This document shows, piece after piece, positions 22,690 through 31,081 of a stretch of DNA of 64,000 nt. The notes under the pieces were generated by a model. It searched no databases and was not told where the DNA came from. It saw nothing but the letters and a program-made list of their open reading frames with translations. Source of the stretch: Burkholderiales bacterium Ga0077543 (GTDB taxonomy: Bacteria > Pseudomonadota > Gammaproteobacteria > Burkholderiales > Burkholderiaceae_C); assembly GCA_001464055.1 (NCBI GenBank), contig LNET01000096.1:1-64000 (forward strand). Direction: 5' to 3'. The translations under genes and the position numbers were made by a program. Positions within the stretch are counted from its first letter, which is position 1. Every line of letters starts with the position of its first letter.

Positions 22690-24062
22690 GGCGTCAGTTC
22701 ATGGGTTGCGGTCTGGCCGGCCCGGGCCGGCGATGGGCTGGCCGAGCCGCCTTGTGCGGGTTGGTCCAGGTAGGGCGGCGTCCAGCCGAACAGCGCGCTG
22801 GCCGCTTCGGCGCGCTCGCGCAGTTGCTGTCGGTCGCGCCCGTCCAGGTGAATGATGGCGTAGCGGTGGCTGCCCAGCCACTTGTAGTCTCGCGCCAGGC
22901 CGTGTCCTTGCTTGGGGAATGTGAACAGCAGCCCTTGCGGGTGTCGGGCTTCGAAGCGGGCGCGCGTGGCCGCATCTGGCTCGGGCGGGGGCAGGGTGGC
23001 GGGGTCGAAGTGGCGGTAGACCAGGCTGGCCGCGGCGCCAGCCGTGGGTTCGGCACGCGGCAGGGCCAGCGGGTCTTCGCCCAGCGCCAGCGCCACGGCC
23101 ATGGCATGCGCGTCCAGGCCCTGCACCCGCCGGTACAGGTCGGCGAACTGCGAGGCCAGGCGCGGATTGCATTCGATCACGCTCAGCCGGTCGGTGGCCG
23201 CGTCGTGGAAGAACTCCAGGTTGAAGAAGCCGTGGTGGTAGCCGATGGCCGCCAGAAAACGCCGCGCCACGTCCAGCGCCCGCGCCTGCAGGCCGGCCGT
23301 GGCCCGGCCGGGGTGGTCCCAGCGCATGAAGGCCTGGGTGCCCGGGTACATGATGGCGTCGACCACGCCGAGCGCGTGCACTTGGCCGTTCTGGACCCAT
23401 CCGTCCAGGTTGTACTGGGCCACGTGGGAAGGCACCGGCTCTTCCAGCAGCATGCGGTGGGCGCTGCCGGCCTGAGGCAGGCGTTCGCGGCAGATGCGCT
23501 CGAAGGGTTCGACCAGGCGGCGGATGACCCACAGCTCGCGCCGGCCGAAACGGGTGTGGGCCTGCAGTTCCTCGCGGCTGTCGACGCGACGCGCCAGCAC
23601 CGAGAACGCCGCCTTCACCGGCTTGACGTAGCTGGGGTAGGGCAGGCCGGGCGGGATGTCCTGGCCGTAGGCCGCGGGCAGGGGCTGGCAGGGCAGGTTG
23701 GCCTCGGGTGCCACCTGCTGCAGCACGCTGCGCGCATGCAGCTTGTGCTGCGCGGCCAGCACCGATTCCGGCGTGGCGCCGGGCAGGCCCAGCTGTTCGG
23801 CCACCAGGGCCGCGGCCAGGGTGCCGAACTGTTCGTGGTGCGACAACACGCCGCGCCAGCCCAGTCGGCGCCCGCGCTCGGCCTGGCGCCGGGCGAAGCG
23901 GGCCAGGTCGAAGCCGACCAGCGCCGCGTTGCTGGGAAAGCTGAACAGGTCGAAACCCGCGTGGTCGAACTGCGCCATTCCGGCCTGGCCCTGCAAGCGT
24001 TCGAGCGCCTGCACGTCCCAGTCGTACGCGAAGAACCAGCCCAGGCGGGGCGGGGCGCTCAT
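22686..24062 (-). CDS. ATP-grasp domain protein
   Basis: 458 residues. An ATP-grasp ligase core is visible: the nucleotide lysine region YPSYVKPVKAAFSVLARRV (K147), E207-E208 in LLEEPVPS, and the metal-binding NLEFF (E283) and IECNPRLASQFADLY (E297, N299). The N-terminal Rossmann-like part (GWFFAYDWDVQALERLQ) is unlike purine or D-Ala ligases I know. ATP-grasp enzymes join a carboxylate to an amine or thiol; no substrate is evident. Coupled by 4-bp overlaps to the TVP38 gene before and the YHS gene after. The C-terminal 30 residues are Ala/Pro-rich and likely disordered. Confidence 0.75.
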   Translation of the reverse strand: MSAPPRLGWFFAYDWDVQALERLQGQAGMAQFDHAGFDLFSFPSNAALVGFDLARFARRQAERGRRLGWRGVLSHHEQFGTLAAALVAEQLGLPGATPESVLAAQHKLHARSVLQQVAPEANLPCQPLPAAYGQDIPPGLPYPSYVKPVKAAFSVLARRVDSREELQAHTRFGRRELWVIRRLVEPFERICRERLPQAGSAHRMLLEEPVPSHVAQYNLDGWVQNGQVHALGVVDAIMYPGTQAFMRWDHPGRATAGLQARALDVARRFLAAIGYHHGFFNLEFFHDAATDRLSVIECNPRLASQFADLYRRVQGLDAHAMAVALALGEDPLALPRAEPTAGAAASLVYRHFDPATLPPPEPDAATRARFEARHPQGLLFTFPKQGHGLARDYKWLGSHRYAIIHLDGRDRQQLRERAEAASALFGWTPPYLDQPAQGGSASPSPARAGQTATHELTP

Positions 24063-24730
24063 CGACGCAGCCGCCAGCCAGCGACTGCGGCCAGCGCCAG
24101 CAGCCCGGCAGCGGCCAGCGCGCCCCAGGCGAATTCACCGGTGCGCCAGAAGTCCATCAGGCTCAGGCCGGCCCAGACATAAGGCAGGCTGCCCAGCGTC
24201 AACCCGGCCAGGCTAGGCCAGAAGAAGTGGCGCAGGGGCATGCCGCTGAGGCCCAGCAGCGGGTTCAGCAGCGGAAACGGCACCACCGGCACCAGCCGCA
24301 GGCCCACCAGCCACATCCCCGAGCGGCGCCGCGTGAACGCCTCCAGCTGCTGCAGGCGGTGGCCCCAGCGGGTGTGCAGGCGCGCTTGCCAGGCCGCAGG
24401 CAGCAGGTGCCGCGCGGCCAGGAAGCTGAGCATGGCGCCCAGCGTGGACGCCAGGCCCACCACCAGGGTGCCGCCCAGCGCCCCGAACCAGGTGCCGGCC
24501 AGCAGCGACAGTGCCGCGCAGCCCGGCAGGGTGAAGGCCGACAGCAGCGTGAACAGGGCCAGGAAGCCCAGCAGGAACCAGCCCGGCTGCTCGTGCCGCC
24601 ACTCAGACCACAGGCTCCATTGCGCCTGCCACCAGTCGCTGGCCAGGATGTCCGCACCGGCTTGCGCCAGCGCAGGGGCAGGCAGCAGGCTCAGCAGCAA
24701 GACGGTGGCAAGGGGCAGGAAACGGTGCAC
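24059..24730 (-). CDS. TVP38/TMEM64 (DedA-superfamily) membrane protein
   Basis: 223 residues. A cleavable signal-like start, then helices including LLGFLALFTLLSAFTLPGCAALSLLAGTWFG and the SNARE-associated core GLRLVPVVPFPLLNPLLGLSGMPLRHFFWPSLAGLTLGSLPYVWAGLSL, with conserved R/P residues of the re-entrant loop. DedA-superfamily proteins move lipids or maintain membrane homeostasis; some flip carrier lipids. First gene of the ATP-grasp/YHS set. The upstream bases (24731-24785) are AT-rich and should hold the promoter. Confidence 0.83.
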   Translation of the reverse strand: MHRFLPLATVLLLSLLPAPALAQAGADILASDWWQAQWSLWSEWRHEQPGWFLLGFLALFTLLSAFTLPGCAALSLLAGTWFGALGGTLVVGLASTLGAMLSFLAARHLLPAAWQARLHTRWGHRLQQLEAFTRRRSGMWLVGLRLVPVVPFPLLNPLLGLSGMPLRHFFWPSLAGLTLGSLPYVWAGLSLMDFWRTGEFAWGALAAAGLLALAAVAGWRLRR

Positions 24731-24885
24731 GGGCGGGTAAGTCGCAAACCCCCCACTTTATCTAACAACCCGTCTTCAATCATGGGAATGCGATGGGACG
24801 CCGGCGCGGCGACCGCTGCGGTGGCCTCGGCGGCGGCCCGGGCGGCGTCCGGGAGCCCCGGCCGCCAGCCCAGGTTCCTGGGGCT

Positions 24886-25875
24886 TCAGCTGTCGGCGGT
24901 GAAGCCGATGCGCTTGACCAGCGGGCCCCAGCGTTCGAACTCGGCGCGCTGGCTGCGCGCCATTTCTTCCTGTGTCGAGCCCTGGGCCAGCAGGCCCACG
25001 GTGCCCAGGCCGTCCACCAGCGCCTTGTCCTTCAGCGCCGCGTTGATGGCGGCGTTGGCAGCGGCCACCACCGCGGCGGGCGTGCGCGCCGGGGCATAGA
25101 AGCCGAACCATTCCTCGGTGGTCAGGTCGCCGAAGCCTTGTTCGGCGAAGGTGGCCACGTCCTGCGCAAAGGGCAGCCGCTTGCTGCCGCTGGTGGCCAG
25201 CAGGCGCAGCTTGCCGGCGCGGTGGTTGGGCAGCGGGTCGCCGGCGGGGCAGAACATGCTGGCGATCTGGCCGCCCATCACGTCGGTCAGGCCCGGCACG
25301 CTGCCACGGTAGGGAATGTGCTTGAGGTCGACGTTCTGGCTCAGGCCCAGCAGCGCGCCCAGGAAGTGGGGCGTGCTGCCGGCGGCCGGTGAACCGTAGT
25401 TCGCCTTGTCGGGGTTGGCCTTGGCCCAGGCAATGAAGCCTTTCACGTCCTTCACGGTGTCGGGCACCATCGGGCCCACGGAAAGACCGTGGTGCATGAT
25501 GGCCGCGATACTGACGGGCATGAAGTCGGCCACCGGGTCGTAGCTCAGTTTCTTGTAGACGTGCGGGTAGATCGAGGTGCAGGAAAAAGGCGTCATCGCC
25601 AGCACCGATCCGTCGTTGGGCGAGGCCTTCAGCGTGTCCAGCGCGATGCGGCCGCCGGCACCGGGCTTGTTCTCGACGATGGCGGCGTTCTTGGCATAAG
25701 GCGTGCCGCCCACGCGCTCGGCGACGCGGCGGCAGGCGATGTCGCCGGAGCTGCCGGCGGGAAAGCCATACAGGAACTTCGGCTGCTCGAAGCCTAGTGC
25801 GCTGGCGCGCCAGGGCAGGCCGGCACCTGCGGCGATGGCGGCCAGGGCCAGGGTTTGGCGGCGGGTGATCGTCAT
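24886..25875 (-). CDS. Bug/TctC-family solute-binding protein
   Basis: 329 residues, RR-type leader (TITRRQTLALAAIAAGAGLP), then the Bug fold: KFLYGFPAGSSGDIACRRVAERVGG, ENKPGAGGRIALDTLKASPNDG, HIPYRGSVPGLTDVMGGQIASMF. Last gene of the aromatic catabolic operon, 48 bp after the thioesterase, so its ligand is probably the acid that the CoA ligase activates. Only about 40 percent similar by eye to the Bug protein at 21090, so not a recent duplicate. Confidence 0.88.
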   Translation of the reverse strand: MTITRRQTLALAAIAAGAGLPWRASALGFEQPKFLYGFPAGSSGDIACRRVAERVGGTPYAKNAAIVENKPGAGGRIALDTLKASPNDGSVLAMTPFSCTSIYPHVYKKLSYDPVADFMPVSIAAIMHHGLSVGPMVPDTVKDVKGFIAWAKANPDKANYGSPAAGSTPHFLGALLGLSQNVDLKHIPYRGSVPGLTDVMGGQIASMFCPAGDPLPNHRAGKLRLLATSGSKRLPFAQDVATFAEQGFGDLTTEEWFGFYAPARTPAAVVAAANAAINAALKDKALVDGLGTVGLLAQGSTQEEMARSQRAEFERWGPLVKRIGFTADS

Positions 25876-25923
25876 TCTGTCGTCTCCATCGGGGGTTGAT
25901 TCAGGGAATGGGTGCTGGTGTTC

Positions 25924-26355
25924 TCAGCTGCACAAGGCGCGAATGTCTTCAGGCACGGTGATGGCCTTGATGCGCTCGGGGTTCTCGGGGTTCTGGGGGT
26001 CGGCCACGCGCATGCAGAAGGCGCGCACTTCGGTGCCTTCGCACAGCACGGTGTCGCCGCGCCGCACCACGTGGCGGTGGGTGAAGGTCTTGGCCGCCCA
26101 GCTTTCCACCGTGGTGTGCACGGTGATGGTTTCGCCATAGGTGGCCGGTCGCAGGAACTTGGTGTGGATCTCGAGCAGCGGCGTGCCGATGATGCCGCGG
26201 GTCTTCACCAGCTCACGCCAGGGCGGTACGCCACAGGCCATGAAGAAGGCGAGCGAGGCCTCGTCCATCCAGCGGCTGAAGTTCGGGAAGAAGACGATGC
26301 CGGCGGGGTCGCAATCGCCGAACTGCACATGCACGGTGTAGGTGTGGGTTTTCAT
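25924..26355 (-). CDS. Hotdog acyl-CoA thioesterase (4-HBT type)
   Basis: 143 residues. VQFGDCDPAGIVFFPNFSRWMDEASLAFF is the signature of 4-hydroxybenzoyl-CoA thioesterase-like hotdog enzymes, with D16 as the catalytic Asp. In this operon it would release the aromatic acid from its CoA thioester after chain shortening, or recycle CoA from dead-end esters. Gap of 21 bp to the thiolase gene. Cytosolic. Confidence 0.85.
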   Translation of the reverse strand: MKTHTYTVHVQFGDCDPAGIVFFPNFSRWMDEASLAFFMACGVPPWRELVKTRGIIGTPLLEIHTKFLRPATYGETITVHTTVESWAAKTFTHRHVVRRGDTVLCEGTEVRAFCMRVADPQNPENPERIKAITVPEDIRALCS

Positions 26356-26376
26356 GGGTTGCCTGGTGTTCCTTCT

Positions 26377-27627
26377 TCAGGCCGCCGCGGTGTTTTCCAC
26401 CAGCAGCGCAATGCCCTGGCCACCCCCCACGCAGGCCGAGGCCACGCCCCAGCGGGCGTTGATGTCCTTCAGCTGCCGCGCCACCGTCACGGTCAGCCGC
26501 ACGCCGGTGGCCGCCAGCGGATGGCCCAATGCGATGGCGCCGCCCTTCACGTTCAGGCGCTCGGTGTCCAGCTGCAGTTCACGCGCCACGGCCAGGGTCT
26601 GCGCGCCCTGGGCCTCGTTGATCTCGAAGCGCGCGATGTCGGCGAGCTTCAGCCCGCTGCGCTGCAGCAGCAACTGGATCGCCGGCGCCGGGCCGATGCC
26701 CATGAATTCCGGCGCCACGCCCACCACCGCAGCCGCGGCCAGCCTGGCCAGCGGCTGCTGTCCGCTGGCAGCAGCCCAGTCGCGCGCCACCGCGCCACTG
26801 CCCACCAGCGCGGCGGCGGCGGCGTCGGTCAAGGCCGAGCTGTTGCCGCCGGTCTGCACGCCGTCCTTGAACACCGTGCGCAGCTTGGCAAGCACTTCGG
26901 GCGGGGTGGGCCGCGGGTGGGTGTCGCGGTCGGCCACGGCGACCTTGCCCGACAATTTCAGCGGGCGCGGCTTGTAGCCTGGCAGCTCGAACGTGCTGTT
27001 CGATACCGGCACCACCTCGCCTTCGAACCAGCCGGCTTCCTGCGCGGCCACGGCGCGTGCGAACGACAGCGCGGCAAAGGCATCGACCTCGGCGCGGCTG
27101 ATGCCGTACTTCTGCGCCAGGTTCTCGGCGGTCTGGATCATCGAGACCGCCGCGGGGTCGCTGAGCGCTTCCCACATGTAGTCCTTGAAGCCGATGGGCG
27201 CGCCCAGGCGGAAGCCGCCGCGGTGGTCGAAGGCCGCAATCGGGTTGCGCGTCATGCTCTCGGTGCCCACCACCAGGGCCAGGCTGGCGCAGCCCGCGCC
27301 GATCTGTTCACCGGCCTGGCGGAACACTTCGAAGCCGGTGCCGCAGATGCGCTGCACGTTCAGCGCCGGCACCTGCTGGGGCACGCCGGCATACAGGCCG
27401 ATGTGGCGCGCCACGTAGAACTGGTCGAAGCCGCCCGGGGCCATGTTGCCGCTGATCACGCTGTCCACGCGCGCAGCGTCCACGCCGGCGCGGGCGAGCA
27501 GGGCGCGGGCGGCGAAGATGCCCAGGTCGATGGGGTTGGCGTCGGCGAAGGCGCCCATGTAGTCCACCATCGGCGTGCGGCAGCCCGCCAGGATGTGGAC
27601 GTCGTCGAAGGCCTGGTACATGGTCAT
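26377..27627 (-). CDS. Thiolase family protein (acetyl-CoA acyltransferase)
   Basis: 416 residues from ATG 27627, which overlaps the crotonase stop by one base (TGATG). Active site Cys 95 in VQRICGTGFEVF, His in GGAIALGHPLAATG and the second Cys in ACVGGGQGIALLVE; INEAQG replaces the common NEAF/NEAQ block, as in many degradative thiolases. It would split a beta-ketoacyl-CoA to acetyl-CoA and an aryl-CoA two carbons shorter. This indicates beta-oxidative rather than retro-aldol side-chain removal. No 3-hydroxyacyl-CoA dehydrogenase is in the operon. Confidence 0.88.
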   Translation of the reverse strand: MTMYQAFDDVHILAGCRTPMVDYMGAFADANPIDLGIFAARALLARAGVDAARVDSVISGNMAPGGFDQFYVARHIGLYAGVPQQVPALNVQRICGTGFEVFRQAGEQIGAGCASLALVVGTESMTRNPIAAFDHRGGFRLGAPIGFKDYMWEALSDPAAVSMIQTAENLAQKYGISRAEVDAFAALSFARAVAAQEAGWFEGEVVPVSNSTFELPGYKPRPLKLSGKVAVADRDTHPRPTPPEVLAKLRTVFKDGVQTGGNSSALTDAAAAALVGSGAVARDWAAASGQQPLARLAAAAVVGVAPEFMGIGPAPAIQLLLQRSGLKLADIARFEINEAQGAQTLAVARELQLDTERLNVKGGAIALGHPLAATGVRLTVTVARQLKDINARWGVASACVGGGQGIALLVENTAAA

Positions 27628-28427
27628 CAGGCTTCCTTGGCAACCTTGTGGGCGCGCTTTTCCAGGAAGGCGCGCACCCGTTCCTTGGCGGCTTCGTCGC
27701 CCTGGGCGATGCTGCTCATCAGCGACTCCAGGAAAAGCCCTTCGGCCGGCGCCATCTCGGCGATGCGCGGCAGGGCCTGGGTGATGGCGTAGTTGCTCAG
27801 CGGCGCGTTGGCGGCGATCTTGTGCGCCAGCGCCATGGCCTTGTCGACGCCAGCGCCATTGGCAACGCGGTAGTTGCTGATGGCACAGGCCTGGCCTTCG
27901 TCGGCGTCGAAGACGCGGCCGGTCAGCATCATGTCGGTCATGCGCGCCACGCCGATGAGCCGGCTGATGCGAACCGAGCCGCCGCCGCCCACGAAGATGC
28001 CGCGCGTGCCCTCGGGCAGGCCGTAGAAGGCGCTGTCTTCGGCCACGCGCAGGTGGGCCGAACTGGCCAGTTCCAGGCCGCCGCCTACCACCGCGCCGTG
28101 CAGCACGGTGACGACCGGCACCGGGCCGTACTGGATGGCGTCGAAGCAGGCGTGCCAGGCGCGGCTGTGCTGCATGCCTTCGGTGACGTTGCGCTCGCTC
28201 ACCTCGCTCAGGTCCAGGCCGGCGCAGAAGTGATCGCCTTCGCCGCTGATCACGGCCGCGCGCACGTCGGCCGGCAGGTTCACCCACACGGTGTGCAGTT
28301 CGGCCAGCAGTTCGTCGCTGATGGAGTTGCGCTTGGCCGGGCGGTTCAGGCGCACGTGCAGCACGGCGCCGTCGCGTTGCACGTGCAGCAGTTTCAGGTT
28401 CGACAACAGCGGGGGCAGGGTGGTCAT
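27627..28427 (-). CDS. Enoyl-CoA hydratase/isomerase family protein
   Basis: 266 residues, crotonase fold: VRLNRPAKRNSISDELLAEL, oxyanion motif HFCAGLDLSEV and HGAVVGGGLELASSAHLRVAEDSAFYGLPEGTRGIFVGGGGSVRISRLIGVARMTDMMLTGR. It keeps a Glu in LPEGTRG that can serve as catalytic acid/base. It would hydrate the cinnamoyl-type enoyl-CoA formed after the ligase step; vanillin-forming hydratase-lyases are a related alternative. It lies 14 bp after the ligase gene and is coupled to the thiolase. Confidence 0.87.
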   Translation of the reverse strand: MTTLPPLLSNLKLLHVQRDGAVLHVRLNRPAKRNSISDELLAELHTVWVNLPADVRAAVISGEGDHFCAGLDLSEVSERNVTEGMQHSRAWHACFDAIQYGPVPVVTVLHGAVVGGGLELASSAHLRVAEDSAFYGLPEGTRGIFVGGGGSVRISRLIGVARMTDMMLTGRVFDADEGQACAISNYRVANGAGVDKAMALAHKIAANAPLSNYAITQALPRIAEMAPAEGLFLESLMSSIAQGDEAAKERVRAFLEKRAHKVAKEA

Positions 28428-28441
28428 GTCGGGGTCCGGGT

Positions 28442-30283
28442 TCAGGGTTGGATGACGCGGGCGTCGGCAGGCGTCGCGTACAGCGCTTCGACATCGGCGG
28501 CGCGGCGGGCCAGCACGGCGCGCTGGTTCACATAGCCCTTGTCGGTGATCTCGCCGGCCGCCGCACTGGGCGCGTCGGGCAGCAGCAGGGCGCGGGTGGG
28601 CGTCTGCGACGAGCCGCCACCTTCGGCCTTCAGCGCGCGCAGGCCGGCGCTGACGTGGCCGGCCAGTTCCGCCGTGGGCAGCTGGCGCGCGGCCTCGGAC
28701 AGGAACACCAGCACGCCGATGTCGCTGCGGTCGTGCCCGGTGATGACCACGTCCTGCGCCCAGGGCGCCAGCGCGCTGACCACCTTCACGCGCAAGGTGC
28801 CCACGCTGACCCAGGTGCCGCTGGTGAGCTTGAAGTCCTCGGCCACGCGGCCGTTGAACACCACGCCTTGCGTCGGGTCGGCATCGTCGTGCAGGTAGCC
28901 GGCGTCGCCGATGCAGTAATAGCCTTCCTCGTCGAAGGCGGCAGTCGTCGCCTGTGGGTTGTTGCGATAGCCGGGAAAGATGTTGTCGCCCTTGACGCGC
29001 ATCTCCAGCTTGCCGCCGTTGGGCACGAACTTCAGGGCCACCCCCGGCAGCGGCAGGCCGATCACGCCCGGGCCGTTCAGCCGCCAGGTGGGGAAGGTGA
29101 CGGCGGGCGCGGTCTCGGTGCTGCCCCAGGAGGTGGTCAGCCACAGCGGTTCGCTGCGCACCTTCTCGGCCAGGGCCTGAAGGCGCTTCCAGGTCGACAC
29201 CGGCATGCCGGCACCGGCATAGAACACCATGCGCAGGCGTTCGAGAAAGCGGCGCGCCAGGGCCAGGTCGGCTTCCAGTGCCGGCAGCATCATCTCGTAG
29301 CCGCGCGGCACGTTGAAGTAGATGGTGGGCTGCACGCTCTGCAGGTGCTTCAGCGTGCGGTCGATGGCGCGGGGCAGGGGCCGGCCGTCGTCCAGGTACA
29401 TGGTGCCGCCGCTTCTGAGCACCAGGTTGGTGTTGTGGTTGCCGCCGAAGGTATGGCTCCAGGGCAGCCAGTCCAGCAGCACCGGCTTTTCATGGTCCAG
29501 GAAGCGCAGCGTCTGGGCCAGCTGCTGCTGGTTCGCGCACAGCATGCGGTGGGTGTTGATCACCACCTTCGGCTGGCCGGTGCTGCCGCTGGTGAGCAGG
29601 TACTTGGCGTGGGTGTCGGGGGTGATGCTGGCGAAGGCCTGCATCACCGCGGGCGTCTCGGCCGTGTCTTCCAGCTGCGCCAGGGCCAGGGCGCCCGGGT
29701 GGCCGGCGGCACCCCGGCTGAACACGGCCATGGCGCTGATGCCGGCGTCGAGCAGGGGCGGGCCGTAGACCGCGGCGTCGCTGGCATAGACCAGGGCCGG
29801 GTCCAGGGTCTGCAGGATGCCGTGGATGCGGCTGAAGTCGTTGCCCGCCAGGCGGCAGTAGGCGCTGCTGACGGTGCACACCGTGCGGCCTATGTGCATG
29901 CCGGCCAGCAGCAGCACCAGGTGGTCCAGGCTGTTGTCGGACAGCACGACGATGGGCTTGTCGGCCGGCAATGGAAGGTCCAGCAGCGCCTGCGCCAGGC
30001 GGCCGGTGCGCTGGCGCAGTGCCCGCCAGCTCAAGCCCTGCCACGCACCGGTCTCGTCGGGCTCGGCGAAGGCCAGCGCTTCGGGCGTGGTGCGGGCCCA
30101 GTGCTCCAGCCATTCGCCGATGCAGCGCACGTAGGGCTGCAGCGGCTCGGGCGAGCGCAGCAGGAAGGCACCGCCGCCGAGATCGACACGTTCGGTCATT
30201 GCCGGCGCCAACATGCGCGGGTCGTTGCAGAAGTCCGGCCCAGCGGTGGCATGCACCGATTCGATCGTCGCCAAGGGATTCAT
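28442..30283 (-). CDS. Feruloyl-CoA synthetase-like acyl-CoA ligase
   Basis: 613 residues, ANL superfamily. AMP-binding P-loop LLTSGSTGQPKVVINTH, acyl-site motif TTSWGSTETAPA, and the hinge FNGRVAEDFKLTSGTWVSVG, where the feruloyl-CoA-synthetase type has EDFKL.SGTWV in place of the general DxxK hinge. Predicted to activate ferulate or another hydroxycinnamate with ATP and CoA. First gene of the operon. Start at ATG 30283; a TetR-type palindrome ends 8 bases upstream. The exact aromatic substrate is inference. Confidence 0.87.
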   Translation of the reverse strand: MNPLATIESVHATAGPDFCNDPRMLAPAMTERVDLGGGAFLLRSPEPLQPYVRCIGEWLEHWARTTPEALAFAEPDETGAWQGLSWRALRQRTGRLAQALLDLPLPADKPIVVLSDNSLDHLVLLLAGMHIGRTVCTVSSAYCRLAGNDFSRIHGILQTLDPALVYASDAAVYGPPLLDAGISAMAVFSRGAAGHPGALALAQLEDTAETPAVMQAFASITPDTHAKYLLTSGSTGQPKVVINTHRMLCANQQQLAQTLRFLDHEKPVLLDWLPWSHTFGGNHNTNLVLRSGGTMYLDDGRPLPRAIDRTLKHLQSVQPTIYFNVPRGYEMMLPALEADLALARRFLERLRMVFYAGAGMPVSTWKRLQALAEKVRSEPLWLTTSWGSTETAPAVTFPTWRLNGPGVIGLPLPGVALKFVPNGGKLEMRVKGDNIFPGYRNNPQATTAAFDEEGYYCIGDAGYLHDDADPTQGVVFNGRVAEDFKLTSGTWVSVGTLRVKVVSALAPWAQDVVITGHDRSDIGVLVFLSEAARQLPTAELAGHVSAGLRALKAEGGGSSQTPTRALLLPDAPSAAAGEITDKGYVNQRAVLARRAADVEALYATPADARVIQP

Positions 30284-30290
30284 CCTGTCT

Positions 30291-30308
30291 CCATACACAA
30301 CTGTATGT
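30291..30308. promoter_or_regulatory. TetR operator 1 of the CoA-ligase operon
   Basis: Inverted repeat CATACA-CAAC-TGTATG (30292-30307), immediately upstream of the ligase start codon and partly over its ribosome site. A bound regulator here would block transcription or translation initiation of the catabolic operon. A related site lies at 30367. Confidence 0.6.
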
Positions 30309-30366
30309 TCTTTGCCGCGATGCTAGGCGCCAGGGCCAAAGCTGGCATCCGGGTTTTTACGGATCT

Positions 30367-30384
30367 CCATACACCCCTGCATGG
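30367..30384. promoter_or_regulatory. TetR operator 2 (near copy)
   Basis: CCATACACCCCTGCATGG matches operator 1 at 14 of 18 positions and lies 38-55 bp before the chosen tetR start. Two sites between divergent genes suggest control of both directions by the same regulator. Confidence 0.5.
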
Positions 30385-30421
30385 CATGATGACAAGCACC
30401 GATGGTTCAATTCCCCCTGTG

Positions 30422-31081
30422 ATGACGACTTCAGACCTGCCCCGCACCAAGGCTGCGCCAGTGGCACGCAAGACTCGCCGCCAGGCTGCGCCAGAAGCCG
30501 CTGCTGCCGATGCGCGTGCGACGCTCACCCCCGAAACCTGGGTCGACGCGGCCACTGCGGTGCTGGTCGACCAGGGCATCGACCATGTGCGCGTCGACGT
30601 GCTGGCCACGCAGCTGGGTGTGACGCGTGGCAGTTTCTACTGGCACTTCCGCGACCGCCAGGACCTGCTGCGTCGGGTGCTGGCCGGCTGGCGCGAACAA
30701 AGCACGGTGCAACTGACGAACCGCCTGTCCAACCCGCGCAGCAGCGCCGCCGAGCAATTGCACGACGTGATCTCGCTGCCTTTCCGCGGCCGCGCAGCGC
30801 AGCGCGCGGCGCGCATCGAGCTGGCGATCCGCGCTTGGGCGCGGCGCGACGAGATGGCCCGCGCCGCCGTCGACGAAGCCGATGCCGCGCGCATCGGCTA
30901 CCACGCCAGCCTGTTTGCAGCGCTTGGCTACGACGCCAACGAAGCGCAGCACCGGGCGTTTCTGCTCTACGGCTACGAAGTGGCCGAATCGCTGATGAGC
31001 GGGCAGGGCACGGCCGCGCAGAGGCAGGCGCGCCGGGCGTTCGTCGAACGCCTGGTGGTGCGCGGCACCGCTCCGGCATGA
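30422..31081 (+). CDS. TetR-family regulator
   Basis: 219 residues. Helix-turn-helix at LTPETWVDAATAVLVDQGIDHVRVDVLATQLGVTRGSFYWHFRDRQDLLRRVL, the TetR signature, after a long basic N-terminal arm. Divergent from the aromatic CoA-ligase operon and most likely its repressor, with acyl-CoA as inducer by analogy. The start could also be ATG 30386/30389; no good ribosome site separates them. The stop overlaps the ABC ATPase ATG (ATGA), so regulator and transporter are co-expressed. Confidence 0.85.
   Translation: MTTSDLPRTKAAPVARKTRRQAAPEAAAADARATLTPETWVDAATAVLVDQGIDHVRVDVLATQLGVTRGSFYWHFRDRQDLLRRVLAGWREQSTVQLTNRLSNPRSSAAEQLHDVISLPFRGRAAQRAARIELAIRAWARRDEMARAAVDEADAARIGYHASLFAALGYDANEAQHRAFLLYGYEVAESLMSGQGTAAQRQARRAFVERLVVRGTAPA

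Noticed and set aside
22699-24138. Long alternative frames inside the ATP-grasp gene
   Set aside because: They are Arg/Pro/Gly-rich translations typical of off-frame reading in GC-rich genes, while the chosen frame carries ATP-grasp motifs.
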